From: a bacterium
GTDB lineage: Bacteria > Hydrothermota > Tepidihabitantia > B3-TA06
DNA length: 47,518 bases
Assembly: GCA_012517375.1 (NCBI GenBank)
Contig: JAAYVC010000028.1
Span: forward strand, 1-47,518
Direction of reading: 5' to 3'
The translations under genes were made by a program, and so were the position numbers. Shown piece after piece: positions 8,041 to 17,152 of this stretch (positions within the stretch are counted from its first letter, which is position 1; the number at the start of each line of letters is the position of its first letter). The notes under the pieces were generated by a model. The model saw nothing but the letters and a program-made list of their open reading frames with translations. It made no database searches and had not been told where the DNA came from.

Positions 8041-8418
8041 ATGCCTCGAGTGAAAGGCGGACCTGCGGGTCATTCCCGCAAGATGAAATGGCGTCATTAC
8101 GCCGAGGGTTACTGGGGAGGACGTCATCGTTTGACCCGGTCCATACGTACTGCCGTTCAAAAAGCTTGGGAGTCCAGTTATCGCGACAGGCGACGCAAGA
8201 AACGCGAGATGCGCGCTCTCTGGAATATACGCATAAATGCTGCACTCAGGCCGTTGGGATTGAACTACAGCGGTTTTATTCACGGACTTAAGCTTTCAGG
8301 AATCGATATCTCAAGAAAGACTCTTGCCCAGATAGCAGTAGAGAATCCAGAGGATTTTGCCCTTCTTGCAGAAAAAGTCAGGGAGGGTATGAATGCTGGA
8401 AAACCTAGCAGCAATTAA
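8041..8418 (+). CDS. rplT: 50S ribosomal protein L20
   Basis: A 125-aa protein that binds 23S rRNA during early 50S assembly. Family features are MPRVKGG at the start, GYWGGRHRLTRSIRTAV, YRDRRRKKREMRALWNIRIN and INAALRPLGLNYSGFIHGL. It begins 3 nt after rpmI. The last residues overlap the first 26 nt of pheS in another frame. No L20-binding autoregulatory leader could be recognised upstream of infC. Confidence 0.96.
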   Translation: MPRVKGGPAGHSRKMKWRHYAEGYWGGRHRLTRSIRTAVQKAWESSYRDRRRKKREMRALWNIRINAALRPLGLNYSGFIHGLKLSGIDISRKTLAQIAVENPEDFALLAEKVREGMNAGKPSSN

Positions 8419-9409
8419 ATCCGAAGCGTTGGCCGCCTTAGCAGCGGCTAAAAGCATTGAAGATATAGAGCTGCTGCGGGTCAAGTATCTGGGCCGAAAA
8501 GGGGCGCTCACACACGTTTTAAGAACACTTAAAGATCTGTCCGAAGATGAACGTCGCAGCGCCGGAAGTGCGGCGAATCTATTGAAAGAGGAACTTGAAC
8601 TTGAAATAGAGCGCAGGGTTTCAATACTCAAAGATTCTGTAAAAACGTCCTCGATAGATATTTCCCTTCCAGGCCGGAAGAGGTTTCTAGGTCACATACA
8701 TCCCTTGACAATCGTCACCTCAAGGATTGTTGAAATCTTCACCGGTATGGGATTCGAGGAGATAAGAGGCCCTGAGATAGAAACCGACTGGTACAACTTT
8801 GAAGCCTTGAATATTCCTGAAGGTCATCCCGCAAGGGGGGAGATGTTCGGTAACTTTTATCTCGATTGCGGGCTTCTTCTGCGATCCCACACTTCACCTG
8901 TGCAGGTCAGGGTAATGGAAAAGATGAAGCCTCCTGTCAGGGTTATTGCGCCGGGCAGGGTCTTCAGGCGCGATCCATTCGATGCTTCCCACTCGCCCGT
9001 ATTTCATCAAATAGAGGGGCTTTATGTAGACGAAGACGTGAGTTTTGCAGATCTTAAGGGGACACTTGAGGTTTTCACGCAGGAGATGTTCGGCGAAGGA
9101 GTTAGAGTAAAATTCTCTCCTTCCTACTTTCCTTTCACGGAACCATCAGCGGAGCTTTCCATCTCATGCGTAATATGCGGCGGCGAAGGATGCAGCATGT
9201 GTTCTCACAGCGGCTGGATAGAACTGCTCGGATGCGGCATGGTTCACCCCCAGGTGTTGCGTAACGTAGGTTATGACCCGGATAAAGTCAGAGGTTACGC
9301 ATTCGGGATGGGTATCGACAGAATCACTATCATAAAATACAAGATCGATGACATCAGGCACTTCTTCACCAATGATATGCGTTTTCTCAGGCAATTCAGG
9401 GAGGCTTGA
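8393..9409 (+). CDS. pheS: Phenylalanine--tRNA ligase alpha subunit
   Basis: PheS (338 aa) is the catalytic subunit of the alpha2beta2 PheRS. An N-terminal coiled-coil for tRNA binding (1-90) precedes the class II core, with GFEEIRGPEIETDWYNFEAL, SPVFHQIEGLYVD and GWIELLGCGMVHPQVL. The ATG at 8393 has GGGAGGG 5 nt upstream and lies inside rplT, so translation is probably coupled. The Cys cluster in CVICGGEGCSMC is a small zinc-knuckle-like insert seen in some PheS. Unusually, pheT does not follow: the next gene is a TPR lipoprotein. Confidence 0.96.
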   Translation: MLENLAAIKSEALAALAAAKSIEDIELLRVKYLGRKGALTHVLRTLKDLSEDERRSAGSAANLLKEELELEIERRVSILKDSVKTSSIDISLPGRKRFLGHIHPLTIVTSRIVEIFTGMGFEEIRGPEIETDWYNFEALNIPEGHPARGEMFGNFYLDCGLLLRSHTSPVQVRVMEKMKPPVRVIAPGRVFRRDPFDASHSPVFHQIEGLYVDEDVSFADLKGTLEVFTQEMFGEGVRVKFSPSYFPFTEPSAELSISCVICGGEGCSMCSHSGWIELLGCGMVHPQVLRNVGYDPDKVRGYAFGMGIDRITIIKYKIDDIRHFFTNDMRFLRQFREA

Positions 9410-9444
9410 TCATTACAAATCATTTAAAAAAGGGGGATAAAAGT

Positions 9445-10821
9445 ATGTTCATGATGCGGACAACATGCAAAAAAAGGAAATTTAAAAAAAGCGCTAAGAT
9501 AAGATTCATAATCTCCTTTCTTGCATCATCTTTTGCCTTCCTTTCAGGGTGCGCCTATTTTAATACCTACTATAACGCAGAACGCTACTATAAGGAAGGA
9601 CTGAACAATGAGGAAAAAAGCAAGGGATCAGGCAGGTCTTTGTTTCAGAAGTCGCTTGAAAAAGCGGTTACAGTAGCAAAAAAATATCCTGATTCCAGGT
9701 GGGTAGACGATGCATTTTTTCTGATAGCTATGAATTACTACTGGATGGAGAGATACGACAAGGCTTTGCCTCAATTCGAAGGATTCATCGAGAATTTTCC
9801 TGAAAGCCCTTATATAGATGAGGCGCGTTTCAGGCACGCCTTAGCATTGATTGAACAGGGTAGATACTCTGAAGGCAGAGTCGAGCTGAATGATATTTTT
9901 CCTATCCGTAAATACTCAAAAAAAGCTCGATTCGCCTGGGCAGATGCCTTCAGAAAGGAGAAGGATTGGCCTTCCGCAAGCAAGGCTTTTAGTGATTTTC
10001 TCGAACTTTACCCATTCGGTGAGATATCTAACGAGGCAAGGATAAATCTTGCTGAAATAGAGCTTGCCGGCGGAGATACGCTTAATGCGATAAAAGTCTA
10101 TGAACGCTACCTTAAACGTGCCGAGACTTCTAAAGATAATTATGCAAGGGGGCTTACACTTGCCAATCTCTATTACATAAGTGGTTCGTACAGTAACTCC
10201 TCTCGGACCCTGAAGCAGATCAGCGGCAGATACCCAGATATCGACGAACAGGCAGAATTGATTAAAGGAAAGATAGCTCTTGTCGAAGGCGATACGTCCG
10301 AAGCCTTAAAGATACTGGCCAGGGTTCCCCGGGGTTCTTCAGGCAGCAGGGCAGAGGCTTTTTACCTCGTAGCAAACATATTCGAGCAACAAGGCAAGTA
10401 TGAACTTGCCATATCATACTATGATACAATAAGCACTTCCGAGACTAAATCAAACTATTCTGCGATAGCGGAAAGAAAAAAGACGCTTCTTGAATCGAGA
10501 ATCTCATCCGATACAACGGATCAAGCCGATATAGATCCTGCAAAGGAACAGTTTCTCTTGGCAGAATCTTATCTTCTAAGTATCGGAGACGCGAGAAGGG
10601 CTCTTGCAGAATATGAAAAGGTGTCGGAAGAACATCCGGAAAGCGAGTATGCAGCCAAGTCAATGTACGGGATAATCTGGATAAAACGCTACAAACTTAA
10701 TGATCCTTCATGGCGGAACGTGTACGAAAAGCTCTTAGAACGCTATCCGGAAAGCCAGGCCGCTAAAGAAGCGCTCAATCTTTTGAATGAAGATGGAACC
10801 CCGCAGGGCGATTCTTCTTGA
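9445..10821 (+). CDS. TPR-repeat lipoprotein (CAYFNTYYNA type)
   Basis: The 458-aa product has a basic N-terminus, a hydrophobic stretch and a lipobox L-S-G-C, followed directly by AYFNTYYNAERYY. That motif marks a family of periplasmic TPR lipoproteins in FCB-type and candidate phyla. The rest is a long array of helical TPR pairs with recurrent Y-P-x-S spacing (for example KKYPDSRWVDDAFF). BamD-like or tol-pal-associated roles are known for similar proteins; the function here is not determined. ATG 9445 is preferred, with AGGGGG 8-9 nt upstream; a TTG at 9406 overlaps the pheS stop but lacks a signal peptide fit. Confidence 0.75.
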   Translation: MFMMRTTCKKRKFKKSAKIRFIISFLASSFAFLSGCAYFNTYYNAERYYKEGLNNEEKSKGSGRSLFQKSLEKAVTVAKKYPDSRWVDDAFFLIAMNYYWMERYDKALPQFEGFIENFPESPYIDEARFRHALALIEQGRYSEGRVELNDIFPIRKYSKKARFAWADAFRKEKDWPSASKAFSDFLELYPFGEISNEARINLAEIELAGGDTLNAIKVYERYLKRAETSKDNYARGLTLANLYYISGSYSNSSRTLKQISGRYPDIDEQAELIKGKIALVEGDTSEALKILARVPRGSSGSRAEAFYLVANIFEQQGKYELAISYYDTISTSETKSNYSAIAERKKTLLESRISSDTTDQADIDPAKEQFLLAESYLLSIGDARRALAEYEKVSEEHPESEYAAKSMYGIIWIKRYKLNDPSWRNVYEKLLERYPESQAAKEALNLLNEDGTPQGDSS

Positions 10822-11539
10822 ACGCCGGGAGCTAGCTCGCGGGCTGATTGCCCTAAGAGTACGCATCCAAGGAGTGGGTGAAATCAAACCCGGTCAGTTC
10901 TTTGAATTACAGACGGGAAAAACGTTCCTTCCGCGGGCGATATCGGTCTCTGATTGTATGAATGAGGACATACTGTTTGTAGTCAGGGTGGTGGGACCTG
11001 GCACTTCGTGGATATCGCAACTCCAGCCTGAAACTCCCATGGATATCAGAGGACCACTAGGTTGCGGCGCGCCGATGGTTTCAGAGAGCCCGGTGATGCT
11101 CTGTGCCGGGGGGGTAGGAGTCGCTCCGCTTCTCTACCTTGCCAGAAAGTTCAAGGAATGCGGAATTGTTTGCTACGCTCTCATCGCTTCACGAACGTCA
11201 ACCGAGCTAATCCTTGTCAGCGAGTTCCGCACCTGTTGCGAACGGGTCATTCTTGCGACGGAAGACGGCTCAGAGGGCGAGAAGGGTTTGCTCACGGATG
11301 TCCTGCCCAGTCTCCCGGAGCTTTACGAGACAAAGGTGTTGTATGCATGCGGTCCGGAAGCGATGCTTGTTTCACTCAAGGCGCTAGCCCTGAAACAGAC
11401 GATATACGCCTTTCTGGAATCCCGCATGGGTTGCGGCACAGGCCTGTGCGTTGGATGTGCGGTTCTTGGCTGTGATGAAATATACCACAGGGTATGTACC
11501 GAAGGCCCTGTCTTCAATCTCAAGGAGATACTCCTTTGA
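10787..11539 (+). CDS. pyrK: Dihydroorotate dehydrogenase electron-transfer subunit
   Basis: PyrK (250 aa) passes electrons from PyrD to NAD+ in class 1B dihydroorotate dehydrogenase. It has a ferredoxin-reductase fold: the FAD-binding PRAISVSD near residue 50, the NAD-binding Gly-rich AGGVGVAPLLYLA, and a C-terminal [2Fe-2S] site with C216, C221, C224 and C237 (spacing C-x4-C-x2-C-x12-C). The start overlaps the end of the TPR lipoprotein gene by 35 nt; ATG 10793 is an equal alternative and neither has a clear Shine-Dalgarno. It heads a pyrK-pyrD-pyrF-pyrE set. Confidence 0.93.
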   Translation: MKMEPRRAILLERRELARGLIALRVRIQGVGEIKPGQFFELQTGKTFLPRAISVSDCMNEDILFVVRVVGPGTSWISQLQPETPMDIRGPLGCGAPMVSESPVMLCAGGVGVAPLLYLARKFKECGIVCYALIASRTSTELILVSEFRTCCERVILATEDGSEGEKGLLTDVLPSLPELYETKVLYACGPEAMLVSLKALALKQTIYAFLESRMGCGTGLCVGCAVLGCDEIYHRVCTEGPVFNLKEILL

Positions 11540-12438
11540 ATCTAGAGGTTTTCGTTAAAAACAGCCCTTTCAAGAACCCGCTGGTTCTTGCCTCCGGCAC
11601 TTTCGGCTACGGTCTGACCTTTTCAAACGTTATCGAAAAAGCCGGCGCATTCGTAACAAAAGGAATAAGCGTCAAGCCGAAGAAGGGTAATCCTCCTCCA
11701 AGAATCTGGGATTCAGTCGAAACGGTCATAAACTCCGTCGGGTTGGAGAATGTGGGACTGGAGGAGTTCAAGACCCGGATACTTCCATCAATTCGTTTCT
11801 CCACGCCCCTTTACGTCAATCTGGCAGGCGTTGACGAAGATGAATTCGGGATTCTGATAGAGACGCTTGAAGACTCGCCGGGAATATCCGGATACGAACT
11901 CAATCTTTCGTGCCCTAACGTCAAAGAGGGTGGCGCCGCACTCGGACAGTCTGTAAATAAAGTAGCTAAGGTTACAACCTTGTGCCGTTCACTGACATCC
12001 AGGCCGATATGGGTAAAACTTACCACTAATTTCTGCGACGTGCGTGAAACTTCAAAGGCTGCTGCCGATTCAGGTGCGGACGCGGTCGTTCTCATAAACA
12101 CCCTCAATGCCCTGGTAGTGGACGCAAAAAGAAGGAGACCGTTCCTTGGCTCAGGCTCGGGAGGGCTTTCAGGCCCTGCCATTAAACCCTATGTACTCTA
12201 CCTTGTTCGGGAGGTTTCAAAACGCATCCGCATACCGATAGTCGCTTCCGGAGGGGCGGTATGCGGTCAGGACGTCAGAGATTTCATGCTCTCGGGCGCC
12301 AGTCTCGTGGAGTTGGGGAGCATCAATCTGGTAAACCCCGAGTCGCTGATTAGGATTCTTAAGGAGTTTGAAGAATGCATTAATTCCGAGGGTATTGCTT
12401 CACCCTCAGAATTAATTGGCAGATTGGAGGAAAGATGA
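11536..12438 (+). CDS. pyrD: Dihydroorotate dehydrogenase catalytic subunit, class 1B
   Basis: PyrD (300 aa) oxidises dihydroorotate to orotate with FMN. Visible family features are NPLVLASGTFGYG near the N-terminus, the catalytic loop ELNLSCPNVKEGG with the active-site Cys, the FMN/phosphate region IVASGGAVCGQDVRDFMLSGA, and SLVELGS. The chosen start is TTG 11536, 8 nt after AAGGAG (11522-11527), overlapping the pyrK stop as TTGA. A GTG-like upstream extension to 11494 would run inside pyrK and is not conserved. Confidence 0.95.
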   Translation: MNLEVFVKNSPFKNPLVLASGTFGYGLTFSNVIEKAGAFVTKGISVKPKKGNPPPRIWDSVETVINSVGLENVGLEEFKTRILPSIRFSTPLYVNLAGVDEDEFGILIETLEDSPGISGYELNLSCPNVKEGGAALGQSVNKVAKVTTLCRSLTSRPIWVKLTTNFCDVRETSKAAADSGADAVVLINTLNALVVDAKRRRPFLGSGSGGLSGPAIKPYVLYLVREVSKRIRIPIVASGGAVCGQDVRDFMLSGASLVELGSINLVNPESLIRILKEFEECINSEGIASPSELIGRLEER

Positions 12439-13133
12439 CAGAATTGATAGTTGCAGCGAATGTTGCATCTATTGAAGAATTAAAGGTTTTCGTAAACAAA
12501 ACCTCAAGCCATCTTGATTTCTACAAGATAGATTCCGGTCTTTTCACAAAAACCGGTCCTGATGCCGTAAAGCTCATAAAAGATTCAGGAAAGAAGATAT
12601 TCCTTGACCTCAAATTCCACGATATACCGTCCACCGTTGCCAGAGCCGCAGCAAACTGCATCTTCCTCGGAGTCGACATGTTCAACGTACATGCTATGGG
12701 AGGTTTCGAGATGATGGAAGCCGCAGTCAAGGAGACCTGGAGCATGCACAGCGGCATCCCGATAATTCTCGGGGTTACTGTACTTACTTCAATAGACGAG
12801 GCGGCGTTCCGCGATCTGTTCGGTTCGCCTTCTAACAATCTCAACCAGCACGTCCTGCTTCTTGCACAACTTGCAAAGAGCGCGGGTCTTTCAGGAGTTG
12901 TCGCCTCACCGAACGAAATAAAGCCCATAAAAGAGAGGTGCGGAAAAGACTTCGTAGTTGTAACCCCGGGTATCAGACTTCCGGGCGAGGACAAGAAGGA
13001 TCAGATGCGTACGGATACGCCTAAAGGGGCCTCTCTCTCCGGTGCGGATTTCATAGTAGTCGGCAGGCCTATTGTCGAGGCTAGGGATCCGGTAGCAGTC
13101 ATTGAAGAATACAGAAAGGAGCTTTCCCAATGA
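12435..13133 (+). CDS. pyrF: Orotidine 5'-phosphate decarboxylase
   Basis: PyrF (232 aa) converts OMP to UMP. The catalytic D-x-K-x-x-D pattern is in FLDLKFHDIPSTVARAA (residues about 55-70). The phosphate-binding end reads VVTPGIRLPGE and ADFIVVGRPI. Length matches the family. It overlaps pyrD by 4 nt (ATGA) and pyrE by 4 nt (ATGA), so the three should be translated together. Confidence 0.96.
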   Translation: MTELIVAANVASIEELKVFVNKTSSHLDFYKIDSGLFTKTGPDAVKLIKDSGKKIFLDLKFHDIPSTVARAAANCIFLGVDMFNVHAMGGFEMMEAAVKETWSMHSGIPIILGVTVLTSIDEAAFRDLFGSPSNNLNQHVLLLAQLAKSAGLSGVVASPNEIKPIKERCGKDFVVVTPGIRLPGEDKKDQMRTDTPKGASLSGADFIVVGRPIVEARDPVAVIEEYRKELSQ

Positions 13134-13693
13134 ACAGCGGCGCTGACCTTCTCATTCTCGCTAAGGGGTGCGGCGCCATAAAGGAAGGGCATTTCTTGCT
13201 TCGCTCCGGGAAGCATTCCGGAGTGTATGTAGAGAAGTTTTATCTTCTAGAAAGACCTGACGTTCTTTCTCTCTTCGTCGAATCCTTATGCTCAAAGATT
13301 GATGGAACCTTCGACCGCGTAATAGGTCCATCGCTCGGCGGGATGATTGTTGCATACGAGGCCGCCAGACAGCTCGGGATACCTGCTGGTTATGCCGAGA
13401 AGTCTGATGGCGATGAGATGGTTCTTAGACGCGGAAAGGGCCTTTCATCCGACGAACGCATTCTTGTCGTTGACGATGTGATGACTACAGGAGGGTCTGT
13501 TCGAAAGACGGTATCTGCAATCGAAGCAAAGGGCGGGAAGGTAGCTCAGATAGCAGTTCTTGTTGACAGGGCAGCGGAATCTCCTTCTGATTTGAACTAT
13601 ATCTCCGCGCTCAGATATGCGCTGCCTGCTTACGAGTCTTCGAATTGTCCGCTTTGTTCGAAAGGGCTTCCGCTTGTTAAGCTCGGCGGATAG
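13130..13693 (+). CDS. pyrE: Orotate phosphoribosyltransferase
   Basis: PyrE (187 aa) joins orotate to PRPP to make OMP. The PRPP-binding motif is ILVVDDVMTTGGSV near residue 115. GKHSGVYVEKFYLLERP near the start is the orotate/PRPP contact region. The C-terminal CPLCSKGLPL is a small Cys pair seen in some PyrE of the thermophile-type branch. The gene ends 16 nt from the convergent minus-strand block, with no obvious strong terminator between them. Confidence 0.95.
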   Translation: MNSGADLLILAKGCGAIKEGHFLLRSGKHSGVYVEKFYLLERPDVLSLFVESLCSKIDGTFDRVIGPSLGGMIVAYEAARQLGIPAGYAEKSDGDEMVLRRGKGLSSDERILVVDDVMTTGGSVRKTVSAIEAKGGKVAQIAVLVDRAAESPSDLNYISALRYALPAYESSNCPLCSKGLPLVKLGG

Positions 13694-13709
13694 AAAGAGC
13701 CTCGTAGCT

Positions 13710-14120
13710 TTAAGTAGCTTTCTTCAGTTTTCTTGGCCTTGAAACGGCGCTTCTTTGTTTTTTCTTAGGGGCCTTTCGTAGCGTACTCTTTTTATTTTTT
13801 GACTTAACGGAGGTTTTTGTCTCTGTCTTATTGATTGACGCCTTCTTTTTTGCTTCCTTCAGGGATGTCTCTATTTCCCTTATCTCCCCGAGTATCTTTT
13901 TTACTCTCGGATCCTTGAAGATGTTCGAAGGAGCCTCTTTTTTCACGAGCATTGCGTATATTATTCCTCCAAGGACGGTGAATTTTTCCCCGAGAACGGT
14001 GTTCATGCCTAGTACGTCGAAGCGATGTTTACCACGCAGGGCAAGATCTTCGGTTTCTTTTATTGCAGAACGTGTTGCTTCAGCAAGCCAGGATGTTACT
14101 TCTTTCCACAAATCGGACAT
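13710..14120 (-). CDS. Hypothetical protein with Lys-rich tail
   Basis: The 136-aa product is not recognised. The first 100 residues look helical and hydrophobic in part (LGMNTVLGEKFTVLGGIIYA). The last 45 residues are dominated by Lys, Ser, Thr and Arg (KKKQRSAVSRPRKLKK), similar to H1- or AlgP-like tails, which could bind nucleic acid. It is the last gene of the minus-strand block. ATG at 14120 follows AAGGAG by 5 nt and shares a base with the nadD stop (TGATG); a GTG two codons upstream also exists. The usual nadD neighbour rsfS is absent, and this protein does not resemble it. Confidence 0.6.
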   Translation of the reverse strand: MSDLWKEVTSWLAEATRSAIKETEDLALRGKHRFDVLGMNTVLGEKFTVLGGIIYAMLVKKEAPSNIFKDPRVKKILGEIREIETSLKEAKKKASINKTETKTSVKSKNKKSTLRKAPKKKQRSAVSRPRKLKKAT

Positions 14121-14692
14121 CAACACTCCTTATAAAGGTTTGTTTCGTTAATATAATCCCTGACTTTGTCCCGAACAAGATAATTAATTGTTTTCCCTTC
14201 TTTCAATCTTGTTCGAATCATTGATGATGAAACTTCTATCATCGGAAAATCCGGGAAGTAAACTTTCCTAGTTGTATCGGTATCGCGAACTGTAGCAGTT
14301 CGTCTCGGCAATACAATGAGTTCAGCCATCACTATAATAGCCTCCGGATCGCGCCAGGTGTTAAACATATCGTATTCATCGCTGCCGATTATTAAGAATA
14401 ATCGAGAGTCGGGATGGTTCAATTTCAATTCACTCAAGGTCTCTACCGTGTAGGAAAGATTCTTTTCCTTCTCTATCGTTGAAACCTTAAAATCCTTATT
14501 TCCCTCAATCGACAGTTCAGTCATCCTCACTCTCGCTTCATAGGATGCGAAAGCGTCTTTATGAGGAGGGGCGGCTGCTGGAATAAAGAGGATATTATCC
14601 AGTTCAAAGAAGCAGGAGGCCAACTGAGCGTGAATCATATGGCCGATGTGGGGGGGGTCGAAACATCCGCCTAACACACCTATGCGCTTCAT
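14120..14692 (-). CDS. nadD: Nicotinate-nucleotide adenylyltransferase
   Basis: NadD (190 aa) adenylates nicotinate mononucleotide in NAD synthesis. The nucleotidyltransferase signature GGCFDPPHIGH is at residues 8-18, with the Cys in place of the more usual Ser. The second motif is VSSSMIRTRLKEG near residue 155, matching the I-S-S-T-x-I-R type. FIPAAAPPHK is also conserved. It overlaps the upstream TPR gene by 4 nt and the downstream Lys-rich gene by 1 nt. Confidence 0.95.
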   Translation of the reverse strand: MKRIGVLGGCFDPPHIGHMIHAQLASCFFELDNILFIPAAAPPHKDAFASYEARVRMTELSIEGNKDFKVSTIEKEKNLSYTVETLSELKLNHPDSRLFLIIGSDEYDMFNTWRDPEAIIVMAELIVLPRRTATVRDTDTTRKVYFPDFPMIEVSSSMIRTRLKEGKTINYLVRDKVRDYINETNLYKEC

Positions 14693-15441
14693 TCAAGCTC
14701 TTTTGCGATTTTCGCGAGCACCTTCTGCGCTTTCTTCTGCCACTTTTGGTTTCCTGACAACTCTTCCATAAGCGCCTGAGCTTCTTCAAGTTCGCCCAGT
14801 TTCATCTTGCATAGGCCGAGATAGTAGCTGGTTTCGAAATTGGTTTCTTTAGCTAGAGGGTATTCACCAAGGATATACTCAAGAGACATAACGGCAGCGT
14901 TATATTCCTTGAATTTGAAATAAAGCTTGGCTGCCTCAAGCTCTTTTCTTGCTAGTTTTTCGTCTATCCTTGCCAGAAGTTTTCTTGCGTCCGGTGCGTA
15001 GATGGAATTGGGGTATTTGCGCAGAAATTCGGTAGCCATTTTTTGAACATCCAGTGTCGTTATTTGCTCTTTGTAGTAGGGTTCTGATGTCTCGAATTTG
15101 GATGTAGCCGCCTTGATCTGCGCCTGTTCTGAGTATTGTGAACCCGGATACTGCTTGTACAGGAACTCGTATTCAACCGAGGCTTCGTCGTACTTCTTCA
15201 AATTGTAATAAGATTCTGCAAGGTGAAATTGGGCTTTTTGTACATCCGGGCTCGTAGGATTATTCAGGACATAATAGTTCAGAAAAGAAATAGCCTTCCT
15301 GAAGTCCGAATTCGCAAACGCAGTCTCCCCTAAAAGAAGAACGCTGTCTTGCGGCAGTGATTCCGGTTTGACTGTTTTTGCATTAACCGAGACCGGCAAG
15401 GATAAAAGCAGTCCTGCAAAAATCATTATGGCTTGTTTCAA
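14689..15441 (-). CDS. BamD-like TPR protein
   Basis: The 250-aa product has an N-terminal signal peptide (FAGLLLSLPVSVNA) without a lipobox Cys. TPR repeats with BamD-type spacing follow: DVQKAQFHLAESYYNLKKYD, then FLYKQYPGSQYSEQAQIKAA and FLRKYPNSIYAPDARKLLA. BamD is the lipoprotein partner in outer-membrane protein assembly; the missing lipid anchor leaves the assignment open. It overlaps both neighbours by 4 nt. Confidence 0.7.
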   Translation of the reverse strand: MKQAIMIFAGLLLSLPVSVNAKTVKPESLPQDSVLLLGETAFANSDFRKAISFLNYYVLNNPTSPDVQKAQFHLAESYYNLKKYDEASVEYEFLYKQYPGSQYSEQAQIKAATSKFETSEPYYKEQITTLDVQKMATEFLRKYPNSIYAPDARKLLARIDEKLARKELEAAKLYFKFKEYNAAVMSLEYILGEYPLAKETNFETSYYLGLCKMKLGELEEAQALMEELSGNQKWQKKAQKVLAKIAKELE

Positions 15442-16328
15442 TTCGTCTCCTCTCCTAAAAGCGCCAGTCGCTCGCGGGCCTTAGAAGCAAGAGCGGCTGA
15501 TGCGTTGACGCTGAGTTTTAGAACCTCCCGGAAAGCCGCTTTGGCGCCTTCAACGTCTCCTTTCCGGAGTCTTATCTCGCCCGCAAGAAAGTAGATATCA
15601 TCCTTGAGCATCTGGGATAGTTCGACCTGAAGGACCCTGGTCATGATTAAATCCGCACTGTCGAGCTGCCCCCTTTGAAAAAGATCCTCGGCGTAAAGAT
15701 AAGCGTTCTGGCAGTATCTGGGTTCAAGATAATAATGCCTTTCCTGCATCGCCTGCTCGGTTGCCTGGTAGGCTTCGCCTTTGTCTCCGAGTTTTTCCAA
15801 GAGGATTATCAGTTTTTCCCATGCCATTGCTCGTGAAGTTGAATCCTTCAGCGACGCGAGGGAGCGCCGGTAGTAGTAAACACTTTTTCCGTATTCCCCG
15901 AATTTCTCATACAAATCACCCATGAGGGAATAAGCGTCGCCCATATAGATGCGCTTTGAAGTTCTTATTGCCGATTCGAAGCATTCGATAGCCAGTTCTC
16001 TTTCTCCAACCTTTCCGAGCTCAATGCCCCTTTTCTTATAAGCTAATGCGATGCTGTCTCTGTAGAGAGTGTCTGACGCAAGGGCTTTTTTGAAATTCTT
16101 TTCAGCCTCCGAGAGATTCTTGAGACCCAAGTAGGCTCTTCCCATGAGGTAATTGACTTCAGGCACAACGGGGTCATTGCTCTTTCTCAATGGGTCAAGC
16201 TCGACTATTACCTTCGAAAAGTCTCTTTTGTCAAGGGCTTCGCGGGCTTTTTTTAAACTCAAATCACTCTTGGAACCGCATCCTGAAAAGAGTGCCAAAA
16301 AAATTGGAATCAACATGTATTTCTTCAT
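15438..16328 (-). CDS. TPR-repeat lipoprotein
   Basis: A 296-aa protein. The signal peptide IPIFLALFSGC ends in a lipobox (L-F-S-G-C), so it should be lipid-anchored. Several TPR-type helix pairs follow (DPVVPEVNYLMGRAYLGLKN, then LSEAEKNFKKALASDT). A scaffold role in the envelope is inferred from the fold and from the next gene, which encodes a BamD-like TPR protein; no specific partner can be named. It overlaps both neighbours by 4 nt. Confidence 0.7.
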   Translation of the reverse strand: MKKYMLIPIFLALFSGCGSKSDLSLKKAREALDKRDFSKVIVELDPLRKSNDPVVPEVNYLMGRAYLGLKNLSEAEKNFKKALASDTLYRDSIALAYKKRGIELGKVGERELAIECFESAIRTSKRIYMGDAYSLMGDLYEKFGEYGKSVYYYRRSLASLKDSTSRAMAWEKLIILLEKLGDKGEAYQATEQAMQERHYYLEPRYCQNAYLYAEDLFQRGQLDSADLIMTRVLQVELSQMLKDDIYFLAGEIRLRKGDVEGAKAAFREVLKLSVNASAALASKARERLALLGEETN

Positions 16329-17152
16329 TTGCTGAACTCCTTGAAGAAGCGCTTGAATACTTTCCTCATCTTTTGAGCGGTTTCGGATGCTGCTTTTGTT
16401 ATTTCTTCAAGCGTGTCTCCGTTTGACGGTTGGGGAAGGAATATAGCCATATTGGATACAACAGAAACGGCTAGAATCCTCATGCCTAGCTGTACGCCGG
16501 TAATCACCTCTGGGACCGTGGACATGCCTACAAGGTCTCCTCCAGCGCTGTGAAAAAACCTTAGTTCCGCAGGGGTTTCAAGACTTGGTCCGGCTACCGC
16601 TACATAGATGCCTGTCTTAGGTAATATTTTTTCTGCAAGAGCTGCAGCAGTAAAGCTGTTCATGAGTTCAGGATTGTATGCCTGGCTGAGTGACGGAAAT
16701 CTCTGTCCCTTTGCGTCATCTGAAAAGCCCCTTAGGGGATTGACGCCCATCAGGTTGATGTGATCGGAGATGATAACAATATCCCCTATCTTGAAGTTGA
16801 TGTTCAGGGCGCCAGCCGCGTTGGTCACAACCAGCATCCTTGCCCCAAGTTCACGCACGACTCTAACGGGGTAGGTTATTTCATCCATGGTGTAGCCCTC
16901 ATAAAAGTGGGGTCTTCCTCTCATCACCGTCAACGGATATCCTTCAATCCGTCCGATAACCAGTTCGCCTTCATGGGACGAAACAGTAGGCGTCGGGAAA
17001 TGAGGGATATGAGAGTATGGTATTATTGCCGCTTCATCAAGTTCTCCAATAGCATCCTTGAGACCTGTACCGAGTATCAAGAGCCCCTCAGGAACTATGT
17101 CAGTTGTCGAACGAATGAATTCGATACTTTCTTCAATCTGCTGTCTCGTCAA
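16325..17152 (-). CDS. punA: Purine-nucleoside phosphorylase
   Basis: The 275-aa product splits purine nucleosides with phosphate to free base and ribose 1-phosphate. It matches the trimeric PNP/MTAP family: ILGTGLKDA near the start (phosphate loop), HIPHFPTPTVSSHEGELV, MRGRPHFYEGY, LVVTNAAGALN, and GDLVGMSTVPEV, which carries the base-binding residues. GMSTVPE favours PNP over MTA phosphorylase. It sits among TPR and DivIVA-like genes with 4-nt overlaps on both sides, which suggests co-transcription and not a shared pathway. Confidence 0.92.
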   Translation of the reverse strand: MTRQQIEESIEFIRSTTDIVPEGLLILGTGLKDAIGELDEAAIIPYSHIPHFPTPTVSSHEGELVIGRIEGYPLTVMRGRPHFYEGYTMDEITYPVRVVRELGARMLVVTNAAGALNINFKIGDIVIISDHINLMGVNPLRGFSDDAKGQRFPSLSQAYNPELMNSFTAAALAEKILPKTGIYVAVAGPSLETPAELRFFHSAGGDLVGMSTVPEVITGVQLGMRILAVSVVSNMAIFLPQPSNGDTLEEITKAASETAQKMRKVFKRFFKEFSK

